The notes beneath the pieces were generated by a model that searched no databases, was not told where the DNA came from, and was given only the letters and a program-made list of their open reading frames with translations. A program made the translations under genes and the position numbers. From DASYTH01 sp035762905 (GTDB lineage: Bacteria; Actinomycetota; Actinomycetes; Mycobacteriales; Pseudonocardiaceae), in NCBI RefSeq assembly GCF_035762905.1, contig NZ_DASUCC010000097.1, positions 248,001 to 312,000 of the forward strand: a stretch of 64,000 nt of DNA. The letters run 5' to 3'. Positions 16,829 to 25,299 of the stretch are shown one piece after another. Numbering within the stretch: the stretch's first letter is position 1; each line of letters begins with the position of its first letter.

Positions 16829-17761
16829 AAGCTTGCGCAGCCGGACCCGGCTGATCCGGTGGTCGGCGTCCTTGCGCAGGACCAGCGTGGCTCGCGGCCG
16901 GGTGGGCAGGATGTTGGTGACCAGGTTCGGCTCGTTGATCCGCTTCCACAGCCGGATCGCTTCGGCCCGGGCGTCGTCGTCGGTCAGCGTCGCGTAGTGG
17001 TGGAAGTGCGAGGTCGGGTCGGCGAACGCGGTGCCGCGCAGGGCCAGGAACCGCTCCACGTACCAGCCGGCGATGTCCTCGGTGTGCGCGTCGACGTAGA
17101 CCGAGAAGTCGAACAGGTCCGAAACGGCCAGCCGAGGCCCGGGCTGAAGCACGTTGAGCCCCTCGATGATCAGGATGTCCGGCCGGCGCACCACCGTGGT
17201 CTCGCCCGGCACGATGTCGTAGGCCAGATGCGAGTACACCGGCGCGCGCACCTCGTCGGCGCCGGACTTCACCTCGCTGACGAACCGGAGCAGCGCCCGG
17301 CGGTCGTAGCTCTCCGGGAAGCCCTTGCGGCTCATCAGCCCGCGGCGCACCAGCTCGGCCCTCGGGTAGAGGAAGCCGTCGGTGGTGATCAGGTCCACGC
17401 GCGGATGGTCCGGCCACCGGGCCAGCAGCGTGCGCAGCAGCCGCGCCGTGGTGGACTTGCCGACCGCGACGCTGCCGGCGATCCCGATCACGAACGGCAC
17501 CTTCTCGGTCTCGTCCTCGCCGAGGAACGCCGTGGTCGCCTCGTACAGCCGTTGCCGGGCCTCGACCTGCAGGCTGATCAGCCGGGACAGCGGCAGGTAG
17601 ACGTCCACCACCTCGTCCAGGTCCACCGGATCGCCCAGCCCGCGCAACGCGACCAGCTCGTCGAGGGTGAGCGTGAGCGGCGTGGCGTGCCGCAGCTCCC
17701 GCCACTGCTCCCGGCGCAGCTCCACATAGGGAGTCAGCTCCCGCACGCGTAAGGAACCCAC
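16826..17761 (-). CDS. coaA: Pantothenate kinase, type I
   Basis: Phosphorylates pantothenate, the first and controlling step of coenzyme A synthesis. 311 residues. Walker A is GIAGSVAVGKST (about 90-101), followed by TTDGFLYP, the MSRKGFPESYDRRAL segment, SHLAYDIVPGE and IIEGLNVLQPG. The GTG at 17761 (VGSLRVRELTPYVE) is chosen over the in-frame ATG at 17782 because TACGTT ends 6 nt before it and the family usually begins close to the SPYVE motif. Confidence 0.94.
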   Translation of the reverse strand: MGSLRVRELTPYVELRREQWRELRHATPLTLTLDELVALRGLGDPVDLDEVVDVYLPLSRLISLQVEARQRLYEATTAFLGEDETEKVPFVIGIAGSVAVGKSTTARLLRTLLARWPDHPRVDLITTDGFLYPRAELVRRGLMSRKGFPESYDRRALLRFVSEVKSGADEVRAPVYSHLAYDIVPGETTVVRRPDILIIEGLNVLQPGPRLAVSDLFDFSVYVDAHTEDIAGWYVERFLALRGTAFADPTSHFHHYATLTDDDARAEAIRLWKRINEPNLVTNILPTRPRATLVLRKDADHRISRVRLRKL

Positions 17762-17767
17762 CGGACA

Positions 17768-17773
17768 AACGTA
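17768..17773 (-). promoter_or_regulatory. -10 element of coaA (leaderless)
   Basis: TACGTT on the minus strand, 6 nt before GTG 17761; it would be coding if the ATG at 17782 were used. Confidence 0.45.
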
Positions 17774-17899
17774 GGGGCTCATGGCACGGTTGCGCTGTGA
17801 GCCTGTGCACGATCCGGCCGATCGGCGCGGACGGCGTCCCGAGCCGCGACGAGCTGGACCAGGAGCTGGCTGTCTGACGGCTCGACCAACCGGCCGAAC

Positions 17900-18514
17900 C
17901 TAGTCCCGACCGAGCACCTCGTCCCAGGCGGCGATGACCTGGCGGGCGCAGGTCTGCGGGGAGACGCCGCCGGTGCCGGTGCCCATGCCGGGCAGCGCGA
18001 TGGTGCGCACGGCCGCGCGCACCGGGTCGCCGTCCTCGAGGGTGCCGTCCCGCCACAGCCGCAGCACCGCCCGGGTGGCCAGGAACGGGTGCACGGTGTC
18101 CGGCGGGAGCTGCTCGCCGGGCTGGCGCACGGTCGGCGCGATGATCAGCCACTCGGGCGCCGGCACGCCGGTGGGCACGATCAGCGCCTCGCCGACCGGC
18201 AGCTCGCCGCCGTGGTAGGCCAGCACGGCGCTGCGCACGTGCTGCTCGACGGCCGGGAAAGCCTGCCCGTACACGGCGTTGACGCCGCCGCGCATCCAGC
18301 CGAACGAGTTCGCCGGGCTCACCACGGCGTCGACCGGCACGTCGAGCACCGAGCCGCGGTGTACCCGGACGTCGGGACGCCCGTCGGCGGCGGTGTCCCA
18401 GGCCTCGGCGAGCGGCTCGCTCACTGCGCACAACACGAGCGCCGGCCGGGCCGGTTCGGGGTGGGGATTGGTTGCCGTGTCAGCCTCCGGATCGGCGGTC
18501 ACGACCTGAAGCAT
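17900..18514 (-). CDS. Macro-domain (ADP-ribose-binding) protein
   Basis: 204 residues with a macro-domain core from about 50: RGSVLDVPVDAVVSPANSFG, then MRGGVNAVYG and, near the end, IALPGMGTGTGGV. These are the ADP-ribose-binding loops of the fold. Members hydrolyse or read ADP-ribose modifications; this one also resembles phage-tail-associated macro proteins. Single gene with no obvious operon partner and no adjacent ADP-ribosyltransferase. Confidence 0.78.
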   Translation of the reverse strand: MLQVVTADPEADTATNPHPEPARPALVLCAVSEPLAEAWDTAADGRPDVRVHRGSVLDVPVDAVVSPANSFGWMRGGVNAVYGQAFPAVEQHVRSAVLAYHGGELPVGEALIVPTGVPAPEWLIIAPTVRQPGEQLPPDTVHPFLATRAVLRLWRDGTLEDGDPVRAAVRTIALPGMGTGTGGVSPQTCARQVIAAWDEVLGRD

Positions 18515-18644
18515 CGCACTTGTGGGTTATCCGGCGTATCCACCGTTCGGTGACTCGTAACCGGAGATCAGAAGCCTATTGCCGGCAGGTGTCCAATGGT
18601 GATCATCCGGCCATCCCCGGCGTGTCGCCAGGGTGACCGCTGCG

Positions 18645-18650
18645 TAGGGT
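18645..18650 (+). promoter_or_regulatory. -10 element of pheA (leaderless)
   Basis: TAGGGT, 6 nt before ATG 18657. Confidence 0.5.
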
Positions 18651-18656
18651 TTGCCC

Positions 18657-19607
18657 ATGCCGCCCATCGCCTACCTGGGGCCGCAGGGAACCTTCGCCGA
18701 GCAGGCCGCGCGCGCGTTCGCCGAGCGGGCCGGCGGCGGGCACGAGCTCGTCCCGGTGGCCACCGTGCAGCTGGCCCTCGCCGCGGTGCGGGGCGGGGAC
18801 ACCGAGCTGGGCTGCGTGCCGGTGGAGAACTCGGTCGAGGGCGCGGTCGGCCCGACCATGGACGGTCTCGCGGTCGGCTCGCCGCTGGTGGCGGTGGCCG
18901 AGGTGGTGCTGCCGGTGGCGTTCTCGGTGCTGGTCCGGCCGGGCACCGCCGCGGCCGAGGTGCGCACGGTGGCCAGCCATCCGCACGCCCTGGCCCAGGT
19001 GCAGGGCTGGCTGGACGAGCACCTGCCGCAGGCGCGGGCGCAGGCCACGACGTCCACCTCGGCGGCCGCGGTCGGGGTGGCCGGCGGCGAGTTCGACGCG
19101 GCGGTGACCGCGCCGGTGGCGGCCGTGCACTACCCGCTGGACGCCCTGGCCATCGGCGTTGCCGACGTGGCCGATGCGGTGACCCGGTTCTTCGTGGTGC
19201 GCCGGCCGGGCATCATCCCGGAGCCGACCGGCGCGGACCGCACCTCGGTGGTGGCGGTGGCCGAGCGGAACCGGACCGGGGTGCTCGCCGAGATGCTCAC
19301 CGAGCTGGCGCTGCGCGGGATCAACCTGTCCCGGATCGAGTCCCGGCCGCTCAAGGGCCTGCTCGGCGAGTACCGGTTCTATCTGGACTTCGACGGGCAC
19401 GTCGCCGAGCAGCGGGTCAGCGACGCCCTGACCGCGCTGCACCGGCGCTGCCGCGAGCTGCGGTTTCTGGGTTCGTACCCGCGCGCGGACGGCGTGCCGA
19501 CCAGCGTGGAGCCGGGCAACACCGAGGCCGCCTACTCGGCCGCGGCGAGCTGGGTGGCCGGGTTGCGCGGCACCCGGTCCAGCGTGAACCCGAACTCCGC
19601 CCGGTAG
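18657..19607 (+). CDS. pheA: Prephenate dehydratase
   Basis: Converts prephenate to phenylpyruvate in phenylalanine synthesis. 316 residues, a stand-alone dehydratase without chorismate mutase. Catalytic-domain motifs: YLGPQGTFAEQAA, VPVENSVEGAV, ASHPHALAQ and the conserved TRFFVV. C-terminal ACT domain (about 200-280) with RGINLSRIESRPLKG and GEYRFYLDFDGH, which binds phenylalanine for feedback control. The 3' end overlaps the convergent nat gene by 76 bp. Confidence 0.95.
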   Translation: MPPIAYLGPQGTFAEQAARAFAERAGGGHELVPVATVQLALAAVRGGDTELGCVPVENSVEGAVGPTMDGLAVGSPLVAVAEVVLPVAFSVLVRPGTAAAEVRTVASHPHALAQVQGWLDEHLPQARAQATTSTSAAAVGVAGGEFDAAVTAPVAAVHYPLDALAIGVADVADAVTRFFVVRRPGIIPEPTGADRTSVVAVAERNRTGVLAEMLTELALRGINLSRIESRPLKGLLGEYRFYLDFDGHVAEQRVSDALTALHRRCRELRFLGSYPRADGVPTSVEPGNTEAAYSAAASWVAGLRGTRSSVNPNSAR

Positions 19608-20323
19608 GCGGCCAGCACCGCCGCGTCGTCCTCGAGCACGGTCTCGGTGCGGTGCGCGCCCTCGGTGCGGATGAGTCGGTTCCCGGCCAGCGTGATCCGG
19701 CCGTCCGGGGTCGCCATCGAGCAGGTGGGTCCGGCGGTGAAGTGTGAGGTCGGCGAGGTCTGGTGCCACCAGCAGCCGGCGCGGAAGTCGTCGAGGGTGC
19801 GCGGCCGCCGTTCCAGCCGGTACTGCGGCTCACCGTCGCGCAGCACGTCGACGTCCCCGGTCGGGGCGTCCAGCACCAGGAACGTGCCGTCCGGGTCGGC
19901 CTGCGGGTCCGGCCAGTCCAGCCGCAGCGGGTGCCGGGTGTGCCGGCCGAACCCCACGTCGGCCAGCCACCGCTCATCCAGTTCGACCAGCAGGACGAGA
20001 TGGTCGAACGGCACGCCGAGGGTCCCGTCGGGCCCGATGGTGCGCGCGGCCAGCCGGGTCACCCGGAAGCCGAGCGCCTCGAGCAGTGCGCCGAACGCGC
20101 CGTTGAGCTCGTAGCAGAACCCGCCGCGGCGCCGCCGGATGATCTTGTCGAGCAGCGCGTCCTCGTCCAGGGTGATGGGCTCGTCGAGGTGGATGCCGAG
20201 GTTCTCGAACGGCACGGTGGTCAGGTGCCGGGCGTGCAGCTCGCGCAGCAGCCGGGCGTCCGGCGGACCGGCCGGACCGGCGCCGATCCGGCGCAGGTAG
20301 GCCGCCACGGTCTGGTGATCCAT
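19532..20323 (-). CDS. nat: Arylamine N-acetyltransferase
   Basis: Transfers an acyl group from CoA to arylamines or hydrazines. The catalytic triad is complete: Cys in RRGGFCYELN (about 70), His in PFDHLVLLV and Asp in WLADVGFG. 263 residues from the ATG at 20323 (MDHQTVAAYLRRIG, usual start); an ATG 15 nt upstream is also in frame. A 16-bp palindrome lies just upstream. In mycobacteria NAT belongs to a sterol-degradation operon; no such genes are here. Confidence 0.93.
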   Translation of the reverse strand: MDHQTVAAYLRRIGAGPAGPPDARLLRELHARHLTTVPFENLGIHLDEPITLDEDALLDKIIRRRRGGFCYELNGAFGALLEALGFRVTRLAARTIGPDGTLGVPFDHLVLLVELDERWLADVGFGRHTRHPLRLDWPDPQADPDGTFLVLDAPTGDVDVLRDGEPQYRLERRPRTLDDFRAGCWWHQTSPTSHFTAGPTCSMATPDGRITLAGNRLIRTEGAHRTETVLEDDAAVLAAYRAEFGFTLDRVPRNPATQLAAAE

Positions 20324-20339
20324 GCCGCCACTCTGCATG

Positions 20340-20355
20340 CTCGACCTAGGTCGAG
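20340..20355. promoter_or_regulatory. Perfect 16-bp palindrome upstream of nat
   Basis: CTCGACCTAGGTCGAG, 17 bp from the nat ATG. It shares ACCTAGGT with the DosR-like box but lacks the GGGAC arms. Candidate operator; regulator unknown. Confidence 0.35.
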
Positions 20356-20480
20356 GTCAACCCGCTCGGGTGCTTTCTTGACATGGCCGGGATGGTTTTC
20401 GTGAAGAGGCAACCTCACCGCCGGCTCGTCCGTCCCTCAAATACAGCGGTTGATGGAAACGTCGGGGATGCGAGGAAGCC

Positions 20481-21140
20481 ATGAAGCGAAGCCGGGTGCT
20501 CGTCGTGGCCGCCGTGGTGGCCACCGGTTGTGCGGGGTGCACAGGTGACGTCGGCGGAGGTCCGGCCGCCCCGGAAGTCCCGACCTTCGCGTCCTCGACC
20601 GGGGCCGCGCTACCGCCGCCGGTCTCCGGCCCGGTGTCGGAGTCGGTGTCGGCGAGTGCTCCGGCGCCGCCCGCCCCGCCGGCCGAGCAGCCCGAGCCGA
20701 TCGCCGGCCCGGACGAGTGCCGGTCGACCGAGCTGAAGCTCTCCCTCGGCCAGGGCGACGCCGCGGCCGGCACTGCGTACCGCCCGCTGCGGTTCACCAA
20801 CGCCGGCGCGCGGACCTGCACGATCCAGGGCTTCCCCGGGGTGTCCTACGTGACCGGCGACGACGGCCACCAGGTCGGCCCGGCCGCGTTCCGGGTGGGC
20901 AGCAAGGGCGCGGCGGTCGCGCTCGCCCCCGGGGTGACCGCCAACGCGCCGGTCGGGTTCATCCAGGTGCGCAACTTCGACCCGGCCGTCTGCCGGCCGA
21001 CGCCGGTGCGCGGGCTGCGGGTGTACCCGCCGCACGAGACCGCGTCGCTGTTCGTGCCGATGGACGGGCTCGGCTGTGCCGGCACGCCGCCGGACCACCA
21101 ACTGCTGGTGAAGACCGTGCAGGCCGGCGCGGGCGCCTGA
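20481..21140 (+). CDS. DUF4232 lipoprotein
   Basis: 219 residues. The N-terminal signal carries Cys in VVATGCAGC, so it is probably a lipoprotein. A disordered Pro/Ser/Ala linker (about 30-75) precedes a C-terminal DUF4232 domain with RPLRFTNAGARTCTIQGFPG and VSYVTGDDGHQVGPA. Function unknown; such proteins are surface-exposed in actinobacteria. GAGGAA precedes the ATG by 5 nt. Confidence 0.82.
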   Translation: MKRSRVLVVAAVVATGCAGCTGDVGGGPAAPEVPTFASSTGAALPPPVSGPVSESVSASAPAPPAPPAEQPEPIAGPDECRSTELKLSLGQGDAAAGTAYRPLRFTNAGARTCTIQGFPGVSYVTGDDGHQVGPAAFRVGSKGAAVALAPGVTANAPVGFIQVRNFDPAVCRPTPVRGLRVYPPHETASLFVPMDGLGCAGTPPDHQLLVKTVQAGAGA

Positions 21141-21150
21141 GCCCGGGGGG

Positions 21151-21822
21151 CTACTGCGCCGCCCGGACCGGCCGGCGCACGGTGCGGCGCAGCCGGTTCA
21201 GTGCCCGGTGCTGGGCGACCCGGACCGCGTCCGCGGTGGTGCCCACCATGTCGGCGGTCTCCTGGGCGGACAGGCCGAGCACGATCCGCATGATCAGGAT
21301 GTCGCGCTGGCGCGGGGTGAGCGTGCGCAGCAGCACGCCGGTGCGCTCGACCAGCTCGCGGCGCAGGGTGATCTGCTCCGGGTCCTCTTCGACGGTCAGG
21401 ATGTCCGGCGTCTCGGACGTCGGCTGGGAGCGGTCCCGGGCCGCCGCCCGGTGCACGTCGGCCACCTTGTGCGCGGCGATGCCGTAGACGAACGACAGGA
21501 ACGGCCGGCCGAGCTGACGGTAGGTGGGCAGCGCGCGGAACACCGCGAGGCACACCTCCTGGGCCACGTCGTCGGCGGCCACGAACGCCCGCTGGACCCG
21601 GCCCAGCTTGGTGCGGCAGTACCGGACGATGATCGGGCGGAGGAAGGCGAGCAGGTCCTCGGCGGCCAGCGGGTCGCCGTCAACGGCGGCGGCTACCACA
21701 ATGTCGAGGTTGCTCCGGTCCACCGTCCGCGGACGGGGCAGCACCGGGGTGCGGCGGTTCGGTACATCCCAGCTGGCTTCGAGCTCGGCCAGATCAACCT
21801 CTGGCTCGACGGTGCACAACAT
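21151..21822 (-). CDS. Sigma-70 family sigma factor, SigD-like
   Basis: 223 residues. Region 2 reads IRPIIVRYCRTKLG-like with DDVAQEVCLAVF and GRPFLSFVYGIAAHKVADVH; region 4 reads LTPRQRDILIMRIVLGLSAQ then VGTTADAVRVAQHRALNRL. The phrases closely match mycobacterial SigD, an ECF-type factor linked to stationary phase. The start at 21822 has GGGAGG upstream; an earlier in-frame start at 21936 lacks support. No anti-sigma gene is adjacent. Confidence 0.87.
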   Translation of the reverse strand: MLCTVEPEVDLAELEASWDVPNRRTPVLPRPRTVDRSNLDIVVAAAVDGDPLAAEDLLAFLRPIIVRYCRTKLGRVQRAFVAADDVAQEVCLAVFRALPTYRQLGRPFLSFVYGIAAHKVADVHRAAARDRSQPTSETPDILTVEEDPEQITLRRELVERTGVLLRTLTPRQRDILIMRIVLGLSAQETADMVGTTADAVRVAQHRALNRLRRTVRRPVRAAQ

Positions 21823-21964
21823 GCGAACGCCTCCCGCGCCGGTTCCACTGCTCCAAGAGAGCACGGGCGGGGGGTCCAAATACGTGCTTGCGGGATTTGC
21901 ATCCCGGACGACCCAACTTGCTGCCCCATTGGGCATATGCCCTGTACACGCCGTATGCGCGCGG

Positions 21965-23062
21965 TCACCCGGTGCCGAACGGCAGCAGCGCCCGGCTGGC
22001 CATCTCGTCGACGACGTCGGTCAGCCGGTGCCGCCGTTCGTAGGCCGCGCGCTGCCGGTCGGCGCCGCCGCCGTGCTCGGCCAGCCAGCCGAGCATCGTG
22101 TCCACAAAGGACAGTTCACCGGTGCGCTTGAGGTCGACCGCGGCCCGGTCGCGCAGGTCGCGCAGGATCTGGTGCACCGGCCGCAGGTCGCCGGTGCGCG
22201 GGTCCGGGCACTTGCCGGACAGCCCGTCCCTGGCGGCCCGCCACAGGCCGGCGCGCACCACCTCGTGCGGCAGCCGCGGCGCCGGCCGGTTGTGCTCGAG
22301 CGCCAGGTGCACCAGGGACCGCACCAGCACCCCGTACAGCGCCGCCTCCTCGGCGGTGCCGGCGGTGTCGCAGACCCGGATCTCCAGCGTCGGCTGGTGC
22401 TCGGACGGGCGGATGTCCCAGTAGACCATCTTGCGGTCGAGCATCGCCTCGGTGCGCAGCATGCCCTGCACGATCGACTCGTAGTGGTCGACCGACTCCA
22501 GGTAGGGCGGCGGTCCCGCGGTCGGCCAGCGGGCCCAGAGCAGATAGCGGGCGCTGGCGTAGCCGCTCATCCCGCTGCCGTCGAACGGCGAGTTGCCGGA
22601 CAGCGCGAGCAGCGCCGGAAGCCAGGGCCGCAGGTGGTTGCTCACCCGCAGCGCGGTCGCCCGGTCGTCGATGCCGACGTGCACGTGGCAGCCGCAGGTC
22701 GGTCCGGTGAACACCAGCCCGCCGAGGTGGTGGGCCATGCGCAGGTAGCGCGGGTCCGGGGCGATCACCGGCCGGTCTGGTTCGGCGCGCAGCGGGGTGC
22801 TGGTGGGCAGCAGCCTGGCCGCGCGCCGGCTGGCCCCGTCGGCCAACCGCTCGCGCAGCCCGCGCAGGTCGGCCACCAACGCGTCGGCGTGCCGGTGCGG
22901 CTCGCTTGCCGACTCGATCTGGCAGCGCAGCAGCTCCGCCTGCAGGTCGGCGCCGGTGTGGTCGGCCTCGTCCAGCGTCTCGGGCGCCTGCTGGGTGAGG
23001 AATCCGTTCCGGTCGACGAGGAAGAACTCTTCCTCCACCCCAACGGTCAGCTCGGTGGTCAC
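21965..23062 (-). CDS. YbdK-type carboxylate-amine ligase (glutamate-cysteine ligase 2)
   Basis: 365 residues, GCS2 family. Motifs: TVGVEEEFFLVDRNGFL at the N-terminus, CQIESASEPHRHADALV, GPTCGCHVHVGIDDRATALR and KMVYWDIRPSEHQPTLEIRV. Members ligate glutamate to cysteine weakly or act on unknown amines with ATP. Stand-alone gene; GTG start. Confidence 0.88.
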   Translation of the reverse strand: MTTELTVGVEEEFFLVDRNGFLTQQAPETLDEADHTGADLQAELLRCQIESASEPHRHADALVADLRGLRERLADGASRRAARLLPTSTPLRAEPDRPVIAPDPRYLRMAHHLGGLVFTGPTCGCHVHVGIDDRATALRVSNHLRPWLPALLALSGNSPFDGSGMSGYASARYLLWARWPTAGPPPYLESVDHYESIVQGMLRTEAMLDRKMVYWDIRPSEHQPTLEIRVCDTAGTAEEAALYGVLVRSLVHLALEHNRPAPRLPHEVVRAGLWRAARDGLSGKCPDPRTGDLRPVHQILRDLRDRAAVDLKRTGELSFVDTMLGWLAEHGGGADRQRAAYERRHRLTDVVDEMASRALLPFGTG

Positions 23063-23109
23063 GGCGCCGGTATTCCCGGCGACGATCCGTTCTACACGGG
23101 TCCCGGCTC

Positions 23110-23153
23110 TTGACAGCGGCGACGCGGTTGTTGCAACCTGAGGTAACTGTTAC
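23110..23153 (+). promoter_or_regulatory. Promoter/operator region of the AurF-type gene
   Basis: A consensus -35 TTGACA (23110-23115) is followed by two perfect inverted repeats, GGTTG-TTG-CAACC (23127-23139) and GTAAC-T-GTTAC (23143-23153), just before the ribosome site GGGAGG. The repeats sit where the -10 should be, as expected for a repressor site. No regulator gene is adjacent. Confidence 0.5.
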
Positions 23154-23183
23154 GGCAAGTAACACACAGCGGGAGGCTCTGTC

Positions 23184-24092
23184 ATGGCTCGGGCGCTGCA
23201 ACCGAAGGACCGCGAGACCACCGCGGCCCGGCTCCTGGACTCGTCGGTGCGCAACTCCTACGACCCGCAACTCGACATCGACTGGGACGCGCCGAGCGAG
23301 CCGGGCAAGATCTATCTGCCACCCGAGCGGGTTTCCTTGTACGGCACCGAGTTGTGGGGCGAACTGAGCCCTGAGCAGCAGACCGAGCTGGCCAAGCACG
23401 AGCTGGGCAGCATCGCCAGTGTGGGGCTGTGGACCGAGATCGTGCTGATGCAGCTGCTCGCCCGCTACGCCGAGAACCTCGACCCGCGCACCGCGCACGC
23501 CCAGTACGCGCTCACCGAGATCGGCGACGAGACCCGCCACTCGATCATGTTCGGCAAGACGCTGACCCGGTTCGGCGTGCCGGCCTACGGACCGCCCCAG
23601 CTGGTGCGCCGGCTGTCCCCGCTGTTCAAGAACGTGGTCGGCGGCGCGTCGATGTTCGCCTCGGTACTGGTGGTCGAGGAGATGACCGACCGGCTGCAGC
23701 GGGCCACCATGGACGACGACGGCGTTCAGCCGCTGGTCCGCATGGTCAACCGGATCCACGTGATCGAGGAGGCCCGGCACGTCCGGTACGCCCGCGAGGA
23801 GCTGGTCCGCGAGCTGGCCACGGTCCGCGGGCCGATGCTCGAGGTGCACCGCGCGGTCACCGCCGTGGTCGCGTTCACCGTCGCCGACATCCTGATCAAC
23901 CCGGCGGTGTACGCGGCCGTCGGCATCGATCCGCGGGTCGGCCGGGCGGCCGCGCTGGCCAACCCCGCGCAGCACGCCACCCGGGCCTGGATGGCCGAGA
24001 AGGTGGTCGACTTCCTCACCGAGGTCGGCATGATCGGCGGCCCGAGCCGGTCGCTGTGGCGGCGGGCAAAATTGCTTTCCCACCCCGTTTAA
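23184..24092 (+). CDS. AurF-type diiron oxygenase
   Basis: 302 residues. Helical diiron protein related to the p-aminobenzoate N-oxygenase AurF: ligand motifs HELGSIASVGLWTEIVLM, TEIGDETRHSIMFG and HVIEEARHVRYAREEL (about 193-208). Such enzymes oxidise amines or remodel fatty-acyl chains; mycobacterial relatives are stress-induced. Substrate unknown. GGGAGG precedes the ATG. The next gene (rtcB) starts 9 bp downstream but has its own promoter. Confidence 0.85.
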   Translation: MARALQPKDRETTAARLLDSSVRNSYDPQLDIDWDAPSEPGKIYLPPERVSLYGTELWGELSPEQQTELAKHELGSIASVGLWTEIVLMQLLARYAENLDPRTAHAQYALTEIGDETRHSIMFGKTLTRFGVPAYGPPQLVRRLSPLFKNVVGGASMFASVLVVEEMTDRLQRATMDDDGVQPLVRMVNRIHVIEEARHVRYAREELVRELATVRGPMLEVHRAVTAVVAFTVADILINPAVYAAVGIDPRVGRAAALANPAQHATRAWMAEKVVDFLTEVGMIGGPSRSLWRRAKLLSHPV

Positions 24093-24095
24093 CCT
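24090..24095 (+). promoter_or_regulatory. -10 element of rtcB (leaderless)
   Basis: TAACCT, 6 nt before ATG 24102; it overlaps the stop codon of the preceding gene. Confidence 0.5.
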
Positions 24096-24101
24096 GGTCG
24101 C

Positions 24102-25277
24102 ATGGCAACGACGATTCCTGGGCAGTACGTGGACATCCGGCTGTGGACCCGACCCGAGACGGTCGAGCCGGAGGCGATGCGGCAACTGCGCAACATCACG
24201 TCGCTGCCGTGGACCTTCAAGCACGTGGCCGTGATGCCGGACGTGCACTACGGCAAGGGCGCCACGGTCGGCTCGGTGATCGCCATGCGGGACGCGGTCT
24301 CCCCGGCCGCGGTCGGCGTGGACATCGGCTGCGGCATGACCGCGGTGCGCACCTCGCTGCGCGCCGCCGACCTGCCCGACGACCTCGGCCGGCTGCGCAC
24401 GCGGCTGGAGGCGGCGGTGCCGGTCGGTTTCGGGGCGCACAAGGCCACCGCGTTCACCGGGCGCGACGCCGGCGACTGGGACCGGTTCTGGCGGACCTTC
24501 GACGACCTGACCCCCGCGGTCAAGGGGCAGGCCGATCGCGCGCTGCACCAGATGGGCACGCTCGGCGGTGGCAACCACTTCATCGAGGTCTGCCTGGACA
24601 CCGACGAGGCGGTCTGGGTGATGCTGCACTCCGGCTCCCGCGGTATCGGGAACCTGCTTGCGCAGCACCACATCGAGGTGGCCCGCCGGCTGGCGCACAA
24701 CGCCGCGCTGCCCGACCCGGACCTCGCCGTGTTCCTCGCGCACACCCCGCAGATGGCCGCCTACCGGCACGACCTGTTCTGGGCCCAGGACTACGCCCGG
24801 CGCAACCGTGCCGTCATGCTGCGGCTGGTCTGCGACGTGCTGCGCAAGCAGTTCCACGGCGTGTCCTTCGCCGAGGCGATCTCCTGCCATCACAACTACG
24901 TGGCGGAGGAGACCCACTTCGGCGAGGAGGTCCTGGTCACCCGCAAGGGCGCCATCCGCGCCGGCCGCGGCGACCTCGGCATCATCCCCGGCTCCATGGG
25001 CACCGGCTCCTACATCGTCCGCGGCCTCGGCAACCCGGACTCGTTCGAGTCGGCGTCCCACGGCGCCGGCCGCCGCATGTCCCGCACCAAGGCCCGCAAG
25101 CAGTTCACCGCGGCCGACCTCGCCGCGCAGACCGCCGGCGTCGAATGCCGCAAGGACGCCGGCGTCGTCGACGAGATCCCGGCGGCCTACAAGGACATCA
25201 ACCAGGTCATCGCCGACCAGTCCGACCTGGTCGAAGTCGTGACCCAGCTCAAGCAGGTCATCTGCATCAAGGGCTGA
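24102..25277 (+). CDS. rtcB: RNA 3'-phosphate/5'-hydroxyl ligase RtcB
   Basis: Joins RNA 3'-phosphate (or cyclic phosphate) and 5'-OH ends using GTP and Mn2+; repairs tRNA and rRNA cut by toxins. 391 residues. Motifs: MPDVHYGKGATVGS, VGVDIGCGMTAVRT (Asp and Cys metal ligands), GTLGGGNHFIEV, HSGSRGIGN, the GSMGTGSYIVRG loop and SHGAGRRMSR, whose His is guanylylated. No rtcA or archease is adjacent. Confidence 0.95.
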   Translation: MATTIPGQYVDIRLWTRPETVEPEAMRQLRNITSLPWTFKHVAVMPDVHYGKGATVGSVIAMRDAVSPAAVGVDIGCGMTAVRTSLRAADLPDDLGRLRTRLEAAVPVGFGAHKATAFTGRDAGDWDRFWRTFDDLTPAVKGQADRALHQMGTLGGGNHFIEVCLDTDEAVWVMLHSGSRGIGNLLAQHHIEVARRLAHNAALPDPDLAVFLAHTPQMAAYRHDLFWAQDYARRNRAVMLRLVCDVLRKQFHGVSFAEAISCHHNYVAEETHFGEEVLVTRKGAIRAGRGDLGIIPGSMGTGSYIVRGLGNPDSFESASHGAGRRMSRTKARKQFTAADLAAQTAGVECRKDAGVVDEIPAAYKDINQVIADQSDLVEVVTQLKQVICIKG

Positions 25278-25299
25278 CAACTGCCGCGGCGGTCAGCCC
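25271..25299. terminator. Stem-loop spanning both convergent stop codons
   Basis: GGGCTGAC / GTCAGCCC form an 8-bp stem around a GC-rich loop. The rtcB TGA lies in one arm and the metallopeptidase stop in the other. No T-tract follows, so any termination would be of the tail-less actinobacterial type. Confidence 0.4.

Noticed and set aside
17797..17877. 26-codon plus-strand frame (VSLCTIRPIGADGVPSRDELDQ start) between coaA and the macro gene
   Set aside because: Reads like coding sequence but no ribosome site, -10 or family supports it; it could be a gene remnant.
22116..25280. A 1054-codon minus-strand frame through the YbdK, AurF and RtcB genes
   Set aside because: Shadow of three well-supported genes.
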